The notes under the pieces: model-generated | Told to the model about the DNA's origin: nothing | Seen by the model: only the letters and a program-made list of their open reading frames with translations | Database searches by the model: none | Shown here: in pieces, positions 35,157 to 47,088 of the stretch | How the letters are laid out: the number at the start of each line of letters is the position of its first letter | How positions within the stretch are numbered: position 1 is the stretch's first letter | Translations under genes and position numbers: made by a program | NCBI GenBank assembly: GCA_017893485.1 | Contig: CM030366.1 | Coordinates: forward strand, 204,336,326 to 204,400,325 | Length of the DNA: 64,000 bases | Direction: 5' to 3' | Source of the DNA: Hemerocallis citrina | Lineage: Eukaryota > Streptophyta > Magnoliopsida > Asparagales > Asphodelaceae

Positions 35157-37582
35157 GACAAGATCATCCTTTAAAAGTGTTGAAAGAAACACCAAACCTC
35201 TTGATTTAATTCATAATAATATTTGCAATTTGAAAATGATACAAACAAGAGGTGGTAATAAATATTTTATTACCTTTATTGATGATAGTACAAAATATCG
35301 TCATGTGTATTTACTTACAAGCATGGACGAAGTTATACATAAATGAAGTTGAGAATCAACTCAGCTAGAAAATTAAGGCGCTAAGAAGTGACTGAGGTAG
35401 AGAGTATGTTCGCAATTTGCTGAAACTTGTGCTAAACATGGGATTATACATAAAACCAAAACGCCTATTCTCCTCAGTCCAATGATATTGTTGAGTGAAA
35501 GAATCGTACCTTGAAGGAAATGATGAATACAATGTTAATAAGTTCTCGTTTACCACCAAACTTATGAGAAGAAGCAATTCTTTCAGCTAACTACCTTTTG
35601 AATAAGGTGCCCAAAAAGAAAGAGAATACTCCAAATGAATTATGAAAAGAAAGAAAGCCATTCTAGAATTACTTGCAAATGTGGGGATGTCATGCTAAGG
35701 TGGCAGTACCTCCATCTAAGAAGATGAAAATAGGACCCAAAATAGTTGATTGTATTTTTATTGGCTATGCACATAATAGTAGTGCTTATCGGTTCTTGTT
35801 GTTTCTGATATCTCTGAGATACCAAAGAACACGATAATGGAGTTCAGAAATGCATCGTTCTTTGAAGATGTATTTCCAGGTAAGTCTAAGGAAGAACCAA
35901 ATTCTTCCAAACGAACACATGAGACTATCAGTGAAGATAGTGAAAACCAAGATGAAAAAGTTGAAGAGAAACCTAGAAGTAATAAAAGAACAAGAACCGA
36001 AAAATCTTTTGGTCCAAATTTCTTAAACTTTATGCTTGAAGGTGAACCTCAAACTTTCAAAGAAGCGGTGAGCTCTAGTGATAACCCTCTATGGAAAGAA
36101 GCCATTAAGAGTGAAATTGACTCTATCTTACAAAATCATACTTGTGAACTAGTGGATCTTCCACCAAGTAGTAAACCTTTAGGTTCCAAGTGGATTTTCA
36201 AGAGAAAAATGAAATTTGATGGAACAATTGATAAATACAAGGTAAGACTTGTTATCAAAGGATACAGACAAAAGGAAGGCCTGGATTACTTTTATACATA
36301 TTCTCCTGTGACGAAAATAAATTCTATTAGGATGGTACTTGCAATAGCAGCCTTGTGCAATCTTGAAGTACATCAAATGGATGTAAAAACAACTTTTCTT
36401 AATGGAGATTTAGATGAAGAAATCTACATGGAATAACCTGAGGGGTATTCAGCTCCAAGACAAGAAAAGAAAGTTTGTAAACTTGTAAAGTCGTTATTTG
36501 GCTTAAAACAAGCACCAAAGCAATAACATGAGAAATTTGACAATGTAAAGATAACAATTGGTTTCAAGATCAATGAATGTGATAAATGTGTATATGTCAA
36601 AGACACTGAAAGTGGATATGTCATAATATGCTTGTAAGTAGATGATATGCTTATTTTTGGAAACAATGTAAGATGATTAAATTTACTAAAAACATGTTGA
36701 ACTCACGGTTTGACATGAAAGACATGAGACTAGTTGATGTAATATTGAGAATTAAAACCACAAGAATATCAGATGAGCTTGTTTTAAGCCACCCACATTT
36801 TATTGACAATATTCTTGAAAATTTTGATAAAGATAATTCTGGAGTTTTCAGAACTCCAATAGATTTAACTTTACATTTATCCAAGAATAAAGGTGAGAGT
36901 ATTTCTCAAGTAAAATACTCTAGAATCATAGGTAGTCTGATGTATTTAATGAGCTGTACAAGATTAGACATAGCCTATGCGGTGAATAAACTAAATAGAT
37001 ATAGAGTAATCCTGGAAGTGAGCATTGACAGTAAATTACAAGAGTACTGAAGTACTTGCATTTTACTCATAACTATGGGATGCATTATACAAGATATTCG
37101 GCTGTACATGAAGGATATAGTGATGCAAACTAGATATCTCATGATAATTCAAAATCCACTAGTGGCTATGTGTTTAAACTAGGTGGTGCATCAGTTTCTT
37201 GGAAATCCTCGAAACAAATAGTGAGCGCTAAATCCACGATAAAATCTGAATTTATCGCACCAGACAAATGTGGGGAAGATACTGAATGATTACGCCACTT
37301 CCTTGAGGATATTCCAAGGTGGAGAAAGTCTGTGCCTCCAATCTACATATATTCAGATAGTCAATCTGTAATTTGTAGAGCACAGAGAAATATGTATAAT
37401 GGTAAATTTAGACATATTCGTCGAAGACATAATACAATTAGACAACTAATCTCTACTGGGGTTATCTCTGTGGACTATGTAAAGTCAAAGGATAACATTG
37501 CAGATCCGCTAACCAAATGGTTAAACAAAGATTTAGTTGATAAATCATTGAAGGGAATGAGACTAAAGCCCATGAAAGAATA
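35157..37582 (+). pseudogene. Old Copia pol, rest of integrase to RNase H, broken
   Basis: It continues the frame cut at 25742: [12 protein letters not shown], the integrase core ([11 protein letters not shown]), RT from about 36090 ([43 protein letters not shown]) and RNase H to [18 protein letters not shown]. Compared with the young copy it has TAA at 36434-36436 (CAA), TGA at 37287-37289 and TAG at 37131-37133 (both TGG), a damaged YVDD region near 36635 and several deletions. Not functional. Confidence 0.92.
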
Positions 37583-37735
37583 ATTCGATACAATGGACAC
37601 CCAACCTAGTTGATTGAAGATCCCAAGATCAAGGTTCAACGGGTAACACCTACCTATTCTATGCAGGTCTCGACCGCTGAATTCTATCACGTAGTCTGTC
37701 GTATCTATGGTGGTCAATTTCATTCATGTGGGAAA

Positions 37736-38812
37736 TGTTAGAAAATGAGTATTTTATACACCATTTACGAACCAATTTTTGAGAATTTTTTGAGTAAGAT
37801 CCTCTATGAATTAGTGAGAGATCTTGATGGATTTGTGTTCTCCTTCGTGAGTAGTTCAAAATCATATATTTACTTGCTCAAAACGGTTATCGGGTGAATT
37901 AGAAATTGTCTCCCAAAGTGAGACAGTTTCATCTCCGAAAATAAGTTGATGGATTTTAGTCCCCACATCGGAAAAGACAAAGGAAATAGAAGAGGATATA
38001 TAATAACCTCTTTCTTGGCATTGTAAAATAGAAAGCTAAGAGGTTCTCTCTCGTGAGCACAGGGGGATGCAAATCTCTGAGCGGATTACATACGACTTGT
38101 GTGCGCCCGCTAATCCTACGGACACGAATGCCGGACCGATGTGCAGAAACATTTTTTGCTATAGTTTTATTTTTTTCCGATCTGTAAAGACTGAAATAAA
38201 TGCAGAAACTGTTTTGTAAGCTATTTATTCACGTAACAGTTTTTTCTGCCATTACAGTGGTGCATTCATGTTTCTGTCTGCCGTTATAGCCGGTGCATTA
38301 CAGGAGTTACCTGCCGTTATAGTGGATACAGTTAATGCATTTTCGGCCGTTACAACTCCAACCCTGGCCCTATAAATAGAGCCCCTCTCCACTGAATCAC
38401 ACCACCATAAACTCTTCCCTTCCCAAACTCTCTGTTTTGTGCTTGTTCCAGTCTTCGGTATTGTGGTGATAAATTTAAGACGCTGTCCAGTTCGAGAGAG
38501 TGATGTGGTGCCTGCGTCAGCTCCTCTTGTCGTTGCATCCTGGGAGACAGACGCATACGCAAGTTCCATTACCCGGACGAGGCAAAATATGTTTTAAGGA
38601 TATTGTGTGATACATAAACCTCGACACAAATCAATTCGATTTTATTGTTTTTTATTTTACTTTACTTTTATTGGTTTTATTCTTCTCTTCATCTGATTTT
38701 TGTGTCTCTCAATCATATTTGGATTTATTGCAAAAATTTTGTAGCCAAAGTTGTAACAAAGAAAATAAATTTCACAAAGTTGTTTTTATTGTGATACAAA
38801 TATTATAAGACA
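37736..38812 (+). repeat. Old Copia 3' LTR
   Basis: It starts TGTTAGAAAATGAG and ends ATTATAAGACA. The TATA box is at about 38371 (CTATAAATAGAGCC). It is clearly diverged from its 5' partner at 23053-24115. Region 37583-37735 between pol and this LTR is non-coding. Confidence 0.87.
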
Positions 38813-38964
38813 TTTCGTTACTCAGAGCAAACTAAAGAAAGAACAAAGAAATTGTGCTTTAGAATTCATGCCTTTATCGAACAAACCCTAGACATAAATC
38901 CTAAAAAGCAATTACTAGATGAATTAATTTTTACTTTTGAAAGATTCTGCAAAGGTGTAATGTT

Positions 38965-39088
<124 letters not shown>

Positions 39089-39102
39089 GGGAAAAAGATG
39101 TA

Positions 39103-39248
39103 TGAGCAACTTGCTCATTTAGTAGATTAACAAATGATGAGGTGACATGTATGTGATTGACAAATCTTAAAAATGGTTAGTTTCTTAATGTATCACATGC
39201 ATGACACCTCATCAATTGCTTATTTACTAAATGAGCAAGTTGTTCCTA
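39103..39248. mobile_element. Short fold-back (MITE-like) element
   Basis: AGCAACTTGCTCATTTAGTA on the left is mirrored by TACTAAATGAGCAAGTTGTT on the right, and ATGAGGTG/CACCTCAT pairs further in, making a hairpin of about 45-bp arms. The target duplication is unclear. Confidence 0.75.
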
Positions 39249-39620
39249 TCCTTCTTTACCTCTCTCACTCCAAATACTTCTTTACCTCTCTCACTCTCTC
39301 CCTCCCTTGTTCATCTCTCTCTTTCTTGTTTCTTTTTCCCAGAAACCTAACCTGAAACCCCAGCACCGAAGCTCCTCCTCCTCCTCGCTCTCTCTCTCTC
39401 ACTCTCCCTCGATTCACTCTCACTCTTCGATGCATCTCTCTCTTTCGAACCCAACACCCACAAAATCCCTCCTTCTCCCCCTCTTCCCGAAACCCAAAAT
39501 TTACGACAGCCCGACAACCCGCTTTCTCTTTCTCTCTCTCTCTTTCTCTCTCGACATCTCGACGACACACCCTAACATGCTCCTTTTCATATAGTCTTCG
39601 AAACCCAATCAAAAGCTTGA
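39249..39620. repeat. CT-rich low-complexity stretch
   Basis: Dominated by CTCTCT and TTTCTC runs. Long frames on both strands here (115 codons minus, 95 plus) follow from the composition and match no domain. It may be a 5' leader of the FAR1-like remnant downstream: a GCAAG|GTAATC donor-like site lies at about 39691. Confidence 0.7.
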
Positions 39621-39914
39621 AACCTTATTTCACCGTTAAACTTCGTACACATCACCGACAATATCTACGCCGTTAAACTCCGCATTGTGCAAGGTAATCG
39701 AAAGCCCCTTGTTTGTATAATTGGCCATCATTACTTGCTATTCATAATCAATAACATCACAAATTACTTTTCAAATTTATTTTTGTGATGTGTAGTTATA
39801 TAAATGTAGTTGTTTGATGTGTATAGAATATAGTTGTTTGATGTTTATAGATGGTACAATTATAGATGTAGTTATTTTTGTTCGCTCAATTTGAAAAATA
39901 TAGATGTTGTTTTA

Positions 39915-40953
39915 GTTATTTTGATAATTGTAAAACTGCACAAACGACAACAAAAAATTATGAAACTTTGTGAGTATGTCAGATTCATCACACACAAGTT
40001 AATGCAACTTGTACAAGTGAGTTTCTACTCACGATTTGCGAGATATAACAATGTATCACTTGCATACAAGAAAAAATAAAATAAAGTGATATATAGCCGT
40101 ATCTCGCAAACCATGAGTCAAAACTCACTTCTACAAGTTGTGTTAGCTTGTGTGTGGTGTCGCAAAATTTCATAATTTTTGTTGTCATTTGTGTGATTTT
40201 ACAAAAATTAAACACCAACAACTACAACTACAACTATAATTTTGAATTTGTTTTTGTTTGATATTTGTAAAACCGCACAAATGAAAATAAAAAAATTATG
40301 AAACTTTGCGAGTAGGTCAGATTCACAACACACAAGCTAACGCAAGTTTTGAATTAAGTTTCGACTCACGGTTGTGAGATACGGCTATGTATTACATGCT
40401 TACAAGAAAAAACAAAATAAAGTGATACATGACCGTATCTCACAAACCATAAGTCGTAACTCAAATTTATAAGTTGTGTTAGCTTGTGTGTGATAAATCT
40501 GACCTACTCACAAAGTTTTGTAATTTTTTGTTACCGTTTGTATGGTTATACAAATATAAAAAAACAAAAACTACAATTACAACTATAATTTTGGAGTTGT
40601 TGTTGTTTGATATTTGTAAAACTGCACAATGAAAACTAAAAAATTACGAAACTTTGTAAGTAGATTGGGTTTACCACACATAATCTAACACAACTTGTAA
40701 AAATGAGTTTTGACTCCGGATTGGTAATATATGACAATGTATCACTTGCATACAAGAAAAAAAAAAAAAATAAATAGCAAAAACACCCCCTGATCTATGG
40801 GGTCAAAGAAATAAACTCCCTAAACTATCGATCAAAGCAATAGATTACCTCCCCCCCCCCAAACTAAGAATCACATTCCAATCTCGTAAGAAAAACCTTT
40901 AAAAACTGTGTGAAAAGTCCAAAATGCCCCTTATATTTTAAAACACAAAAAAA

Positions 40954-40984
<31 letters not shown>

Positions 40985-41930
40985 TCTCTCTCTCTTTCTC
41001 TCTCCCAAAAACGATAGCCCCAGTAGCCCCAAACTCCACCACCTTTCTCTCTCCCAAAATTGTTAGCCCTGGCCTTCACCACCACCATCATCACCACCAC
41101 GGACAGCCCCAATCTCCACCACCATCATCCAATTGAAAATTCAAATCTAAATTCCAAAATAAAAATATAAATACAAACAAATCCAAATCGAAATCGAAAT
41201 CAAAATTCTCTCTCTCCCCCCCCCTCCCAAATCTAAATCAAAATTCAATCCAAATCCAAAATTCAACTGCAATCCCTCTCCATCATCATCTCGCCAGCAC
41301 TAAAACCCATTACCTCTCCATCATCATCACCAGCACCACAAACTCCATCATCCTCGAACTTGTCATCGCCTCCTCCAACCCCACCGCCACCTCCTCAAGA
41401 TCCTGCCACCTTCCCCCAGCACCAAAACACATTCTCTCCCCATCATCCCCGACCCCATCGTCGCCCTCCTTTAGATAAAAAAAAGAAAAAAACAAAACCT
41501 AACAGCCATAAATTTTGGATTTGGATTTGGATTTGGGAGAGAGAGCGTGTGTGAAATTTTTTGGCTTTTTTTGGGTTTTTTTAAAGGTTTTTTTTTCATT
41601 TTTTTGGAGGGAGAGAAACAGTGAAGAACAAAGGCAATTTGGACATTTCACATGATTTCCGTACTGGAGTTGACTGCAATTCTGATTTAGGGATTTTATC
41701 GCTTTGATCGATAGTTTAAGGGGGTTTATTACTTTGATCTCATAGATCAGGGGTGCTATTCTCTATTTACCTAAAACAAAAATAAAGTGATATATGACCG
41801 TATCTTGCAAACCGTTAGTAGAAACTCACTTTTACAAATTGCGTTAGTTTGTGTGTGGTGAATTCGACTTACTCGCAAAGCTTTATAATTTTTGGTTGTC
41901 TTTGTGCTGATTTCTATGTTTTCTCACACT
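39915..41930. repeat. Three tandem palindromic modules of about 300 bp
   Basis: Each module begins TTGTAAAAC(T/C)GCACAA with AAATTATGAAACTTTG and ends with the inverted form (CAAAATTTCATAATTTTTG, GTGTGATTTTACAAA), so each is a large hairpin. Starts are at about 39926, 40265 and 40613, a period near 345 bp. The third is interrupted at 40770-41770 and resumes at 41771. Between the arms is a shared centre CACTTGCATACAAGAAAAAA. Confidence 0.8.
40770..41770. mobile_element. Inverted-repeat element nested in the third module
   Basis: The left end TAAATAGCAAAAACACCCCC and the reverse complement of the right end (GTAAATAGAGAATAGCACCC) go on matching for about 70 bp, through CTGATCTATG and AAACTATCGATCAAAGC. 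The interior holds a (CA)n/(CT)n tract, poly-C and many ATCC/CCACCA repeats, and no transposase. The flanks are A-rich, so the target duplication cannot be fixed. Confidence 0.75.
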
Positions 41931-42055
41931 TTTTTCAATATCAGAAAGTTTTTTAGTCATTTTGATATAATCAAATGTAATTTGCAAGTACTAGATGTAT
42001 CAAATGTCATTCGGTTTGATGTTTGATGTTAGATATTTGATTTTTGATGTGAGAT

Positions 42056-42590
42056 ATGGAGAATGATGAAAAGAATTTTGTTGCCAACGACAATTTTGTG
42101 TCTTCACAAGAAGGTGAATCTAGGTTGCAAGTTGATGAGCAAATCAAATCGGAGATATGTATGTCGTTTCATTCTCCAGAGGAAGTAGAAAACTTTTATA
42201 GGAGTTATGCTAGATGTGTGTGTTTCCAAATGTGTAAGGGTAAGAATAAATTAAAGGGAACTGATGTAGTAGATAAATCATATCTATGTCGGATGTGACC
42301 GAGTCAGCATAAGGATGTTAGGCCGGGAAGTAATTCTAGAACGGGTTGTAAAGCTTTCGTTCGTGTGTAACTATATGAAGAAAGTAATACATGAGTGTTT
42401 TTATTCATTTCAGGAACCATACAATTATGAATTTACTTTCCCTGGTAGAGGACATTTGTTGTCCTAAAATCATAGTGTGTCGAAATCAGATAAGATAATT
42501 ATGGATCAACTTTTTCAGGCTAGTATTCCTATTGCAAACAAATAATTTTCTTTGAAAGTACTAGCTGAGGACACGATAAAATAGGTTTAG
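42056..42590 (+). pseudogene. FAR1/FHY3-like N-terminal remnant
   Basis: It starts MENDEKNFVANDNFVSSQEG and goes on with MSFHSPEEVENFYRSYARCV, typical of the FAR1 DNA-binding domain, then SYLCRM, a Cys near GCKAFVRV, the block corresponding to the His-containing end of the finger (PYNYEFTF), and SVSKSDKIIMDQLFQASIPI, typical of FAR1-related proteins and their MULE relatives. Stops at 42296, in FVRV-stop, and TGA at 42392-42394 (family Trp) break it, and the frame ends abruptly near 42580. The transposase core is absent. It may be a fragment of a FAR1-type MULE or a host FRS pseudogene. The repeats around it favour a transposon. Confidence 0.75.
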
Positions 42591-43021
42591 CGAGAGAGAT
42601 AGGAGATTGAGAGAGTAAAGGGGTGGAGGGGTATTTTAGGGTGAAATACCCGCTGGGCTTTACATGAGGAGGAGGGGTGGATGGACGGGGGAGACCTTGG
42701 CCGTTAGATCATGAACAACTTGATCCAATGGCTGGGGGTGAGTTTGCAATGAATCTATGCAAACAGGTAATATATATATAGGTTCGCTGCAAGTATTAAT
42801 GGACAAGTGGTTGGCATCAAAGCGAATTAGTTCGTCTATTTGTGAGTCTTCGGAGATTCGTGATGAAATGGTTCACTGTGGGTGGTAACATCGGCAACCA
42901 TGGAATTGGGAATACCTAGTGCTCGAAGATGGTCAATTCTCGAAGCAGACCCCAACTTGAAGGTTTTCCACATTATTCGGGTTGCCAATCAAGCAGGTCT
43001 TTCACTTAATGCAGAGGCTTT
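42591..43021. other. Unassigned sequence, no confident gene
   Basis: 42580-42790 is G-rich with GAGAGA runs. The 72-codon frame at 42882 (KVFHIIRVANQAGLSLNAEA) faintly recalls the end of a retroelement RNase H, but too weakly to call. Confidence 0.4.
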
Positions 43022-43212
43022 TAATCTTAAGAGTAATGCTAGAGTCACTACCAATTTCACTACATTTATCTTCACTACCTTAGGTGGCACACTCCAATAG
43101 GTAGGGGATGATAGAGTAGGTGGGAAAACTCTCCAATAGGACTATGCCACCTAAGGTAGTGAAGAAAATGATAGTAAAATTGGTAGTGGCTAAAGCATTA
43201 CTCTAATCTTAA
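43022..43212. mobile_element. Mutator-type MITE with perfect 9-bp duplication
   Basis: The element 43031-43203 (173 bp) starts GAGTAATGCT and ends AGCATTACTC, flanked on both sides by TAATCTTAA (43022-43030 and 43204-43212). The arms also share CACTACCAATTTCACTA-like and CTTCACTACCTTAGGTGGC blocks, so nearly the whole element folds back. The 9-bp duplication assigns it to the Mutator superfamily. Its relative lies at 10154-10324. Confidence 0.93.
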
Positions 43213-43744
43213 TTAACATTTTTGGTTGTTGGAAATTTGGTTCCTTTCTAGCCCCTTTTATCCCCTTACATTGTATCTTAGTTGGTCACAAAGTTACTGA
43301 TTCTTTAATTTATTTGACTAAGGCTGTTTTATTTTTATATAAAAAACATATATATGTAGAAGTACTGCTATATATTACCTACGTCTACTTTTACTATTTC
43401 TATCTTTGATTTACCAATTCGATTAGTAATTAATGGTGTAGATTTGTTACATCGAAAGTATCTGAAATAATTTAGCCAAATGCAAACCTATATGAGCTAC
43501 TTGTAAATATTTCCCAAGAAAATGGGTAATTTAATAAAAAAAAGGTAATTTAATAATTTGTTGGCATATGTTTCTTCTTTGCTTTTCTTTTCTTTTCCTT
43601 TTTTTTGCCGCATTATATCACTATACTTATCTAATGATTAAAATTAAACCAAGCCTAGTCCTAATCCCCTATAATTAATGGATTATCGACCTGGTTTTCT
43701 CTGAAATTTATTGAACCTAATTAATTGTTTTAATTAATCTCTAA
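43213..43744. other. Intergenic, no gene seen
   Basis: AT-rich sequence. No repeat or domain recognised. Confidence 0.6.
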
Positions 43745-44839
43745 CTAGTATTTTTCGCATGCGATGCATGTTTTAATAAGAGTTGGAGGATTTTCACGTG
43801 CGATGTACGTGTTAAGAAATAGTTTTGGAGTTGGAAGTACGTTGCACGTAATTGGAAAAAATATTTTGAAGAAAAAGCTACGATTTGTACGTGCAATGCA
43901 CGTGTTTATAAATAGAATTTGAGTTGTACGCGCAACATGTGCATGTTTAGTGTTAAAAAATATTATTAAATTGTTTTGCACATGCGTTGCACGTTTTAAA
44001 TAGGTGAAATTTTTCTTATTTGGTTTTTTTGTTGTTGAAATTAATGAGAGAGTTGGAGTTGCACGTGTAACGCACAGGTTTGTATGTTGACCCACGTTTT
44101 AAATAGGTGAAATTTTTTTTATTTGGTTTTTTTGTTGTTGTAATTAATGAGAGAGTTGGAGTTGCACGTGTAACGCACGGGTTTGTATGTTGACAAATGA
44201 CAACCCCAACTCTCCCATTATAATATTACTAGTATAATGCACGTGCGATGCACGTCTATAAAAAAGTTTAGTCATTAAATTAAATGAATTTGTATATTTT
44301 GATTTGACGTGCATGGCACGGGGATATTTAGTGGATGTAGTTTGCACGTATACTGCACGGGTTTGCTCAGTTACAAAATTAGGGTTTGTTTGTTTACAAC
44401 CCCAACTCTCCCATTAAAATAGTAGAAGTAGATTATTAGAGATTATAATAGGAGAAGACCTTAGTGTCATTTGTCAATCTACCAACACATACATCGCACA
44501 TGCATAACTAATATGAAGGAGGTCTCAGGTTCACTAAGTCACCAAACAAACATGTGCATCGCACGTGCAACTCCAAATCTATTTTTCAACACGTACATCG
44601 CACGTACACGTCAAAAGTTTTCCTTCTTAATTTTTAAAAAAATACGTGTATCGCCCGTTCAGCTTCCTTTTTTTTTTAAATTAAGGCATTCATTGTACGT
44701 GCTATTTACTGTTTTTGATGTAAGCGGATAGAGTCAACCGACTCCAGCCCGAACCGTGCTATTTACTGTTGACTTAGATGTATCGCACGTTTAACTCTAA
44801 CTTTTTATCAAAATGTTCATCACATAAAAAAAATACTAG
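43745..44839. mobile_element. Cluster of Helitron-like elements with CACGTG hairpin array
   Basis: Two minus-strand ends of the form hairpin, short AT spacer, CTAG, T are seen at 43745-43748 and 44229-44232. The second element has a 5' end TCTACTTCTACTATTTTAAT at 44432. From about 44433 the pattern turns to the plus strand (AATAGGAGAAGACCTTAGTG) and ends at CTAG 44836-44839 followed by T. Inside are about 17 hairpin-like blocks of the form CACGTGCGATGCACGTG or its reverse, spaced roughly 40-100 bp. A block of about 100 bp (GTTTTAAATAGGTGAAATTT on) is directly duplicated at 43990-44080 and 44095-44180. No helicase gene is present. Confidence 0.7.
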
Positions 44840-45797
44840 TGGGTTTAGTTGTAGAACACAGGGGTTTATTAGCAGAATAAAATAAGTGAATTTCATCACA
44901 ATTTGGAAACATTAATTTGATGCCTTTATTTATTATTATTATTATTTTATACTCTCAATTTGTTAAGCTTCATTCCAGTATGAATATGCTCATGAATTTT
45001 TGGCCAATAGAAATTTTGACGATGGGTAATTAATTATAACCATTTTATTTTTTTCGCCAGATACGATAAGAATAAGGACCGAAAATTTACAAGGAAATTA
45101 TGGAATGTAGAAATGATTAACTGCAGTAAGAGATTGGAAGTCTAGTAACAAGAAAAAAAGACGGACTGAAATGGGATCTATAGATTCAGATCTCATTTTT
45201 TTTAGCCGGAGGAGCTTGGAGGAGGGCGTTTTAATTCATAATTAGATTAAAATACAAAATAAATGACTAAAATACCCTACTAAAATATGTGGAGGACATA
45301 AAGGAGAAAAAAATAGGAGAAAATAGATACAGCTGGTTAGAGTGTATCATAGCAAATTCCAATACACATTTTATTCATCTATCATGGATTCGAATCCTAT
45401 CATGGATTCGAATCCTCTGCATTCATAAAATGTGAGTGAATGATGCACTTACTTAATATTAGCTGTACATCGTAAATCAAGTTTAATGAATGGTCAAAAT
45501 TAATTAGATTACTTATTATTAATATTAAATATGCTTAAATCAAGCTAATTATAATAGTTTCCATTCAAAATATGTATGGTGTTCTTTATTAAAAAAAGTT
45601 ACCCAAAAATTCATGAGAGGTCAGGATCTCTCGTTAATGGAAGGAATTGAAATTCTATTAAGTCTCAGTGCTGATATTTATATGTTGTTTGATTCAATTG
45701 TAATGATATCCAACAGTAAATAACATTGATTACAAATTTGAATCAAACAATATAAGAAACATCTATGAACTACATATTTTCTCAAATTTATCAAATA
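44840..45797. other. Intergenic, no gene seen
   Basis: AT-rich. A short direct repeat of ATCATGGATTCGAATCCT lies near 45382-45415. No coding signal was found. Confidence 0.6.
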
Positions 45798-45937
45798 CTA
45801 GTATTATACACGTGCTGTGCACGTGGAGAAAATTGGGGGAATGAACAGGGCAAAAAAAAATCTATCAGCACGTGCGTTGCACGGGTTGGGTTAAGGACAA
45901 ATTACACTAAGGCCTTCTCCTATTATAGTAGTAGAGA
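45798..45937 (-). mobile_element. Small Helitron-like element
   Basis: On the minus strand it starts A|TCTCTACTACTATAATAGG and ends CACGTGCACAGCACGTG, TATAATA, CTAG|T. The full set of Helitron end features fits in 140 bp. A second hairpin (GCACGTGCGTTGCACGG on the plus strand) lies near the middle. Confidence 0.78.
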
Positions 45938-46140
45938 TTAATAAAATTGATTAATCTCATCAATTTTCTCATTAAGATAAATGCTTCGAGATTCAGGATG
46001 TCCACTTTAAAATTCATGATTCACGATGTCCACTTCCTATATATGATAATAATTGATCAGATCTATCTAGAAACCCCTTCATGAATCAAGATTCATGATG
46101 TCCACTTCCTAGATATGATAATAATTATTCAATTCAATTA

Positions 46141-46189
<49 letters not shown>

Positions 46190-46575
46190 CTTAAAAATTC
46201 TTACTGTAAGAGTCCCTTCTAGTTGCTTATATTTTTTCTTCAAGATTATCAGTATTTTGCTGATTAAATTCATAGTTCATCTATGTACCACTTGCAATTT
46301 GAGAAGACTTCTAAAATTCAAAAAATGAAAATTAAAAATGTATGGTAATATAAAATTAATTCAAAATATTGGCCAAATATGTAGGATATCTTTATTAAAA
46401 AAAAATTACCCAAAAATTGATGAGAGTATCTCTCATTTAAGACTGTTAAATTTCTTTTAAATATAAATTATTCTAATTAGCTTGATTGAAGCATGTTTGA
46501 TTTTAGTAATGAATAATGTAATTAATTTTATCATTTATCAAACTAGATTTACGATGAACAAATGATATTATGTAA
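45938..46575. other. Intergenic with (TA)n microsatellite, no gene
   Basis: A partial duplication of GATGTCCACTTCCTA(T/G)ATATGATAAT occurs near 46017 and 46097. A (TA)n tract runs 46148-46186. The segment ends with TGTAA, the left target duplication of the young Copia. Confidence 0.75.
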
Positions 46576-47088
46576 TGTTAGAAAATGAGTGTTTTATACA
46601 CTATTTTCGAACCGATTTTTGAGCAATTTTTTGAGTAAGATCCTCAATGAATTATTGAGAGATCTTGATTGATTTGTGTTCTCCTTCGTGAGTAGATCAA
46701 AATCATATATTGGTTCGCTAAAATCGGTTAAGGGGTGAATGAGAAATTGTCTCTCAAAGTGAGACGTTTTCATTCTTGAAAATGGGTTAAAGGGAACTTA
46801 GTCCCACATCGGAAATAACAAAGGAAATAGAAGAGGATATATAGTAATCTCCTTCTAAGCATTGTAAGATGGCTAGAAGAGAGGCTCTCTCTCGCGCGCG
46901 CAGGGGGGGGGGTGCAAATCACGGACCGGTTTACATGCGACTTGTGTGCGCCCGCACGACCTGCGGACACGAATGCCGGACCGATTTGATCCCACCCCGT
47001 GCAGAGCCACTTTTTGCTACAGTTTTCTTTTTGTAACGGCTGAAATGAATGCAGAAACGGTTCTGTCTGCCGTTTCAGTGCTGTATTT

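Larger units (their letters stand above)
23053..38812 (+). mobile_element. Old Copia retrotransposon split by a Gypsy insertion
   Basis: The LTRs start TGTTAGAAAATG at 23053 and 37736. The internal region is 24116-25742 plus 35157-37735, with the Gypsy element 25743-35151 between. Every part aligns in order with the young Copia at 46576-53476. The two LTRs differ at many positions and the flanks (TCCAA / TTTCG) no longer match, so the insertion is old. The coding region has many stops and small indels. Confidence 0.9.

Noticed and set aside
39265..39612. 115-codon Arg/Glu-rich frame on the minus strand
   Set aside because: Produced by CT-rich low-complexity DNA. The opposite strand is equally open.
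42882..43100. Retroelement RNase H remnant (KVFHIIRVANQAGL)
   Set aside because: The likeness is limited to a few residues, and the neighbouring sequence does not extend it.
43745..44839. CRISPR-like array of short repeats
   Set aside because: Hairpin blocks are variable, unevenly spaced and bordered by Helitron-type CTAG ends in a plant sequence. No CRISPR features are present.
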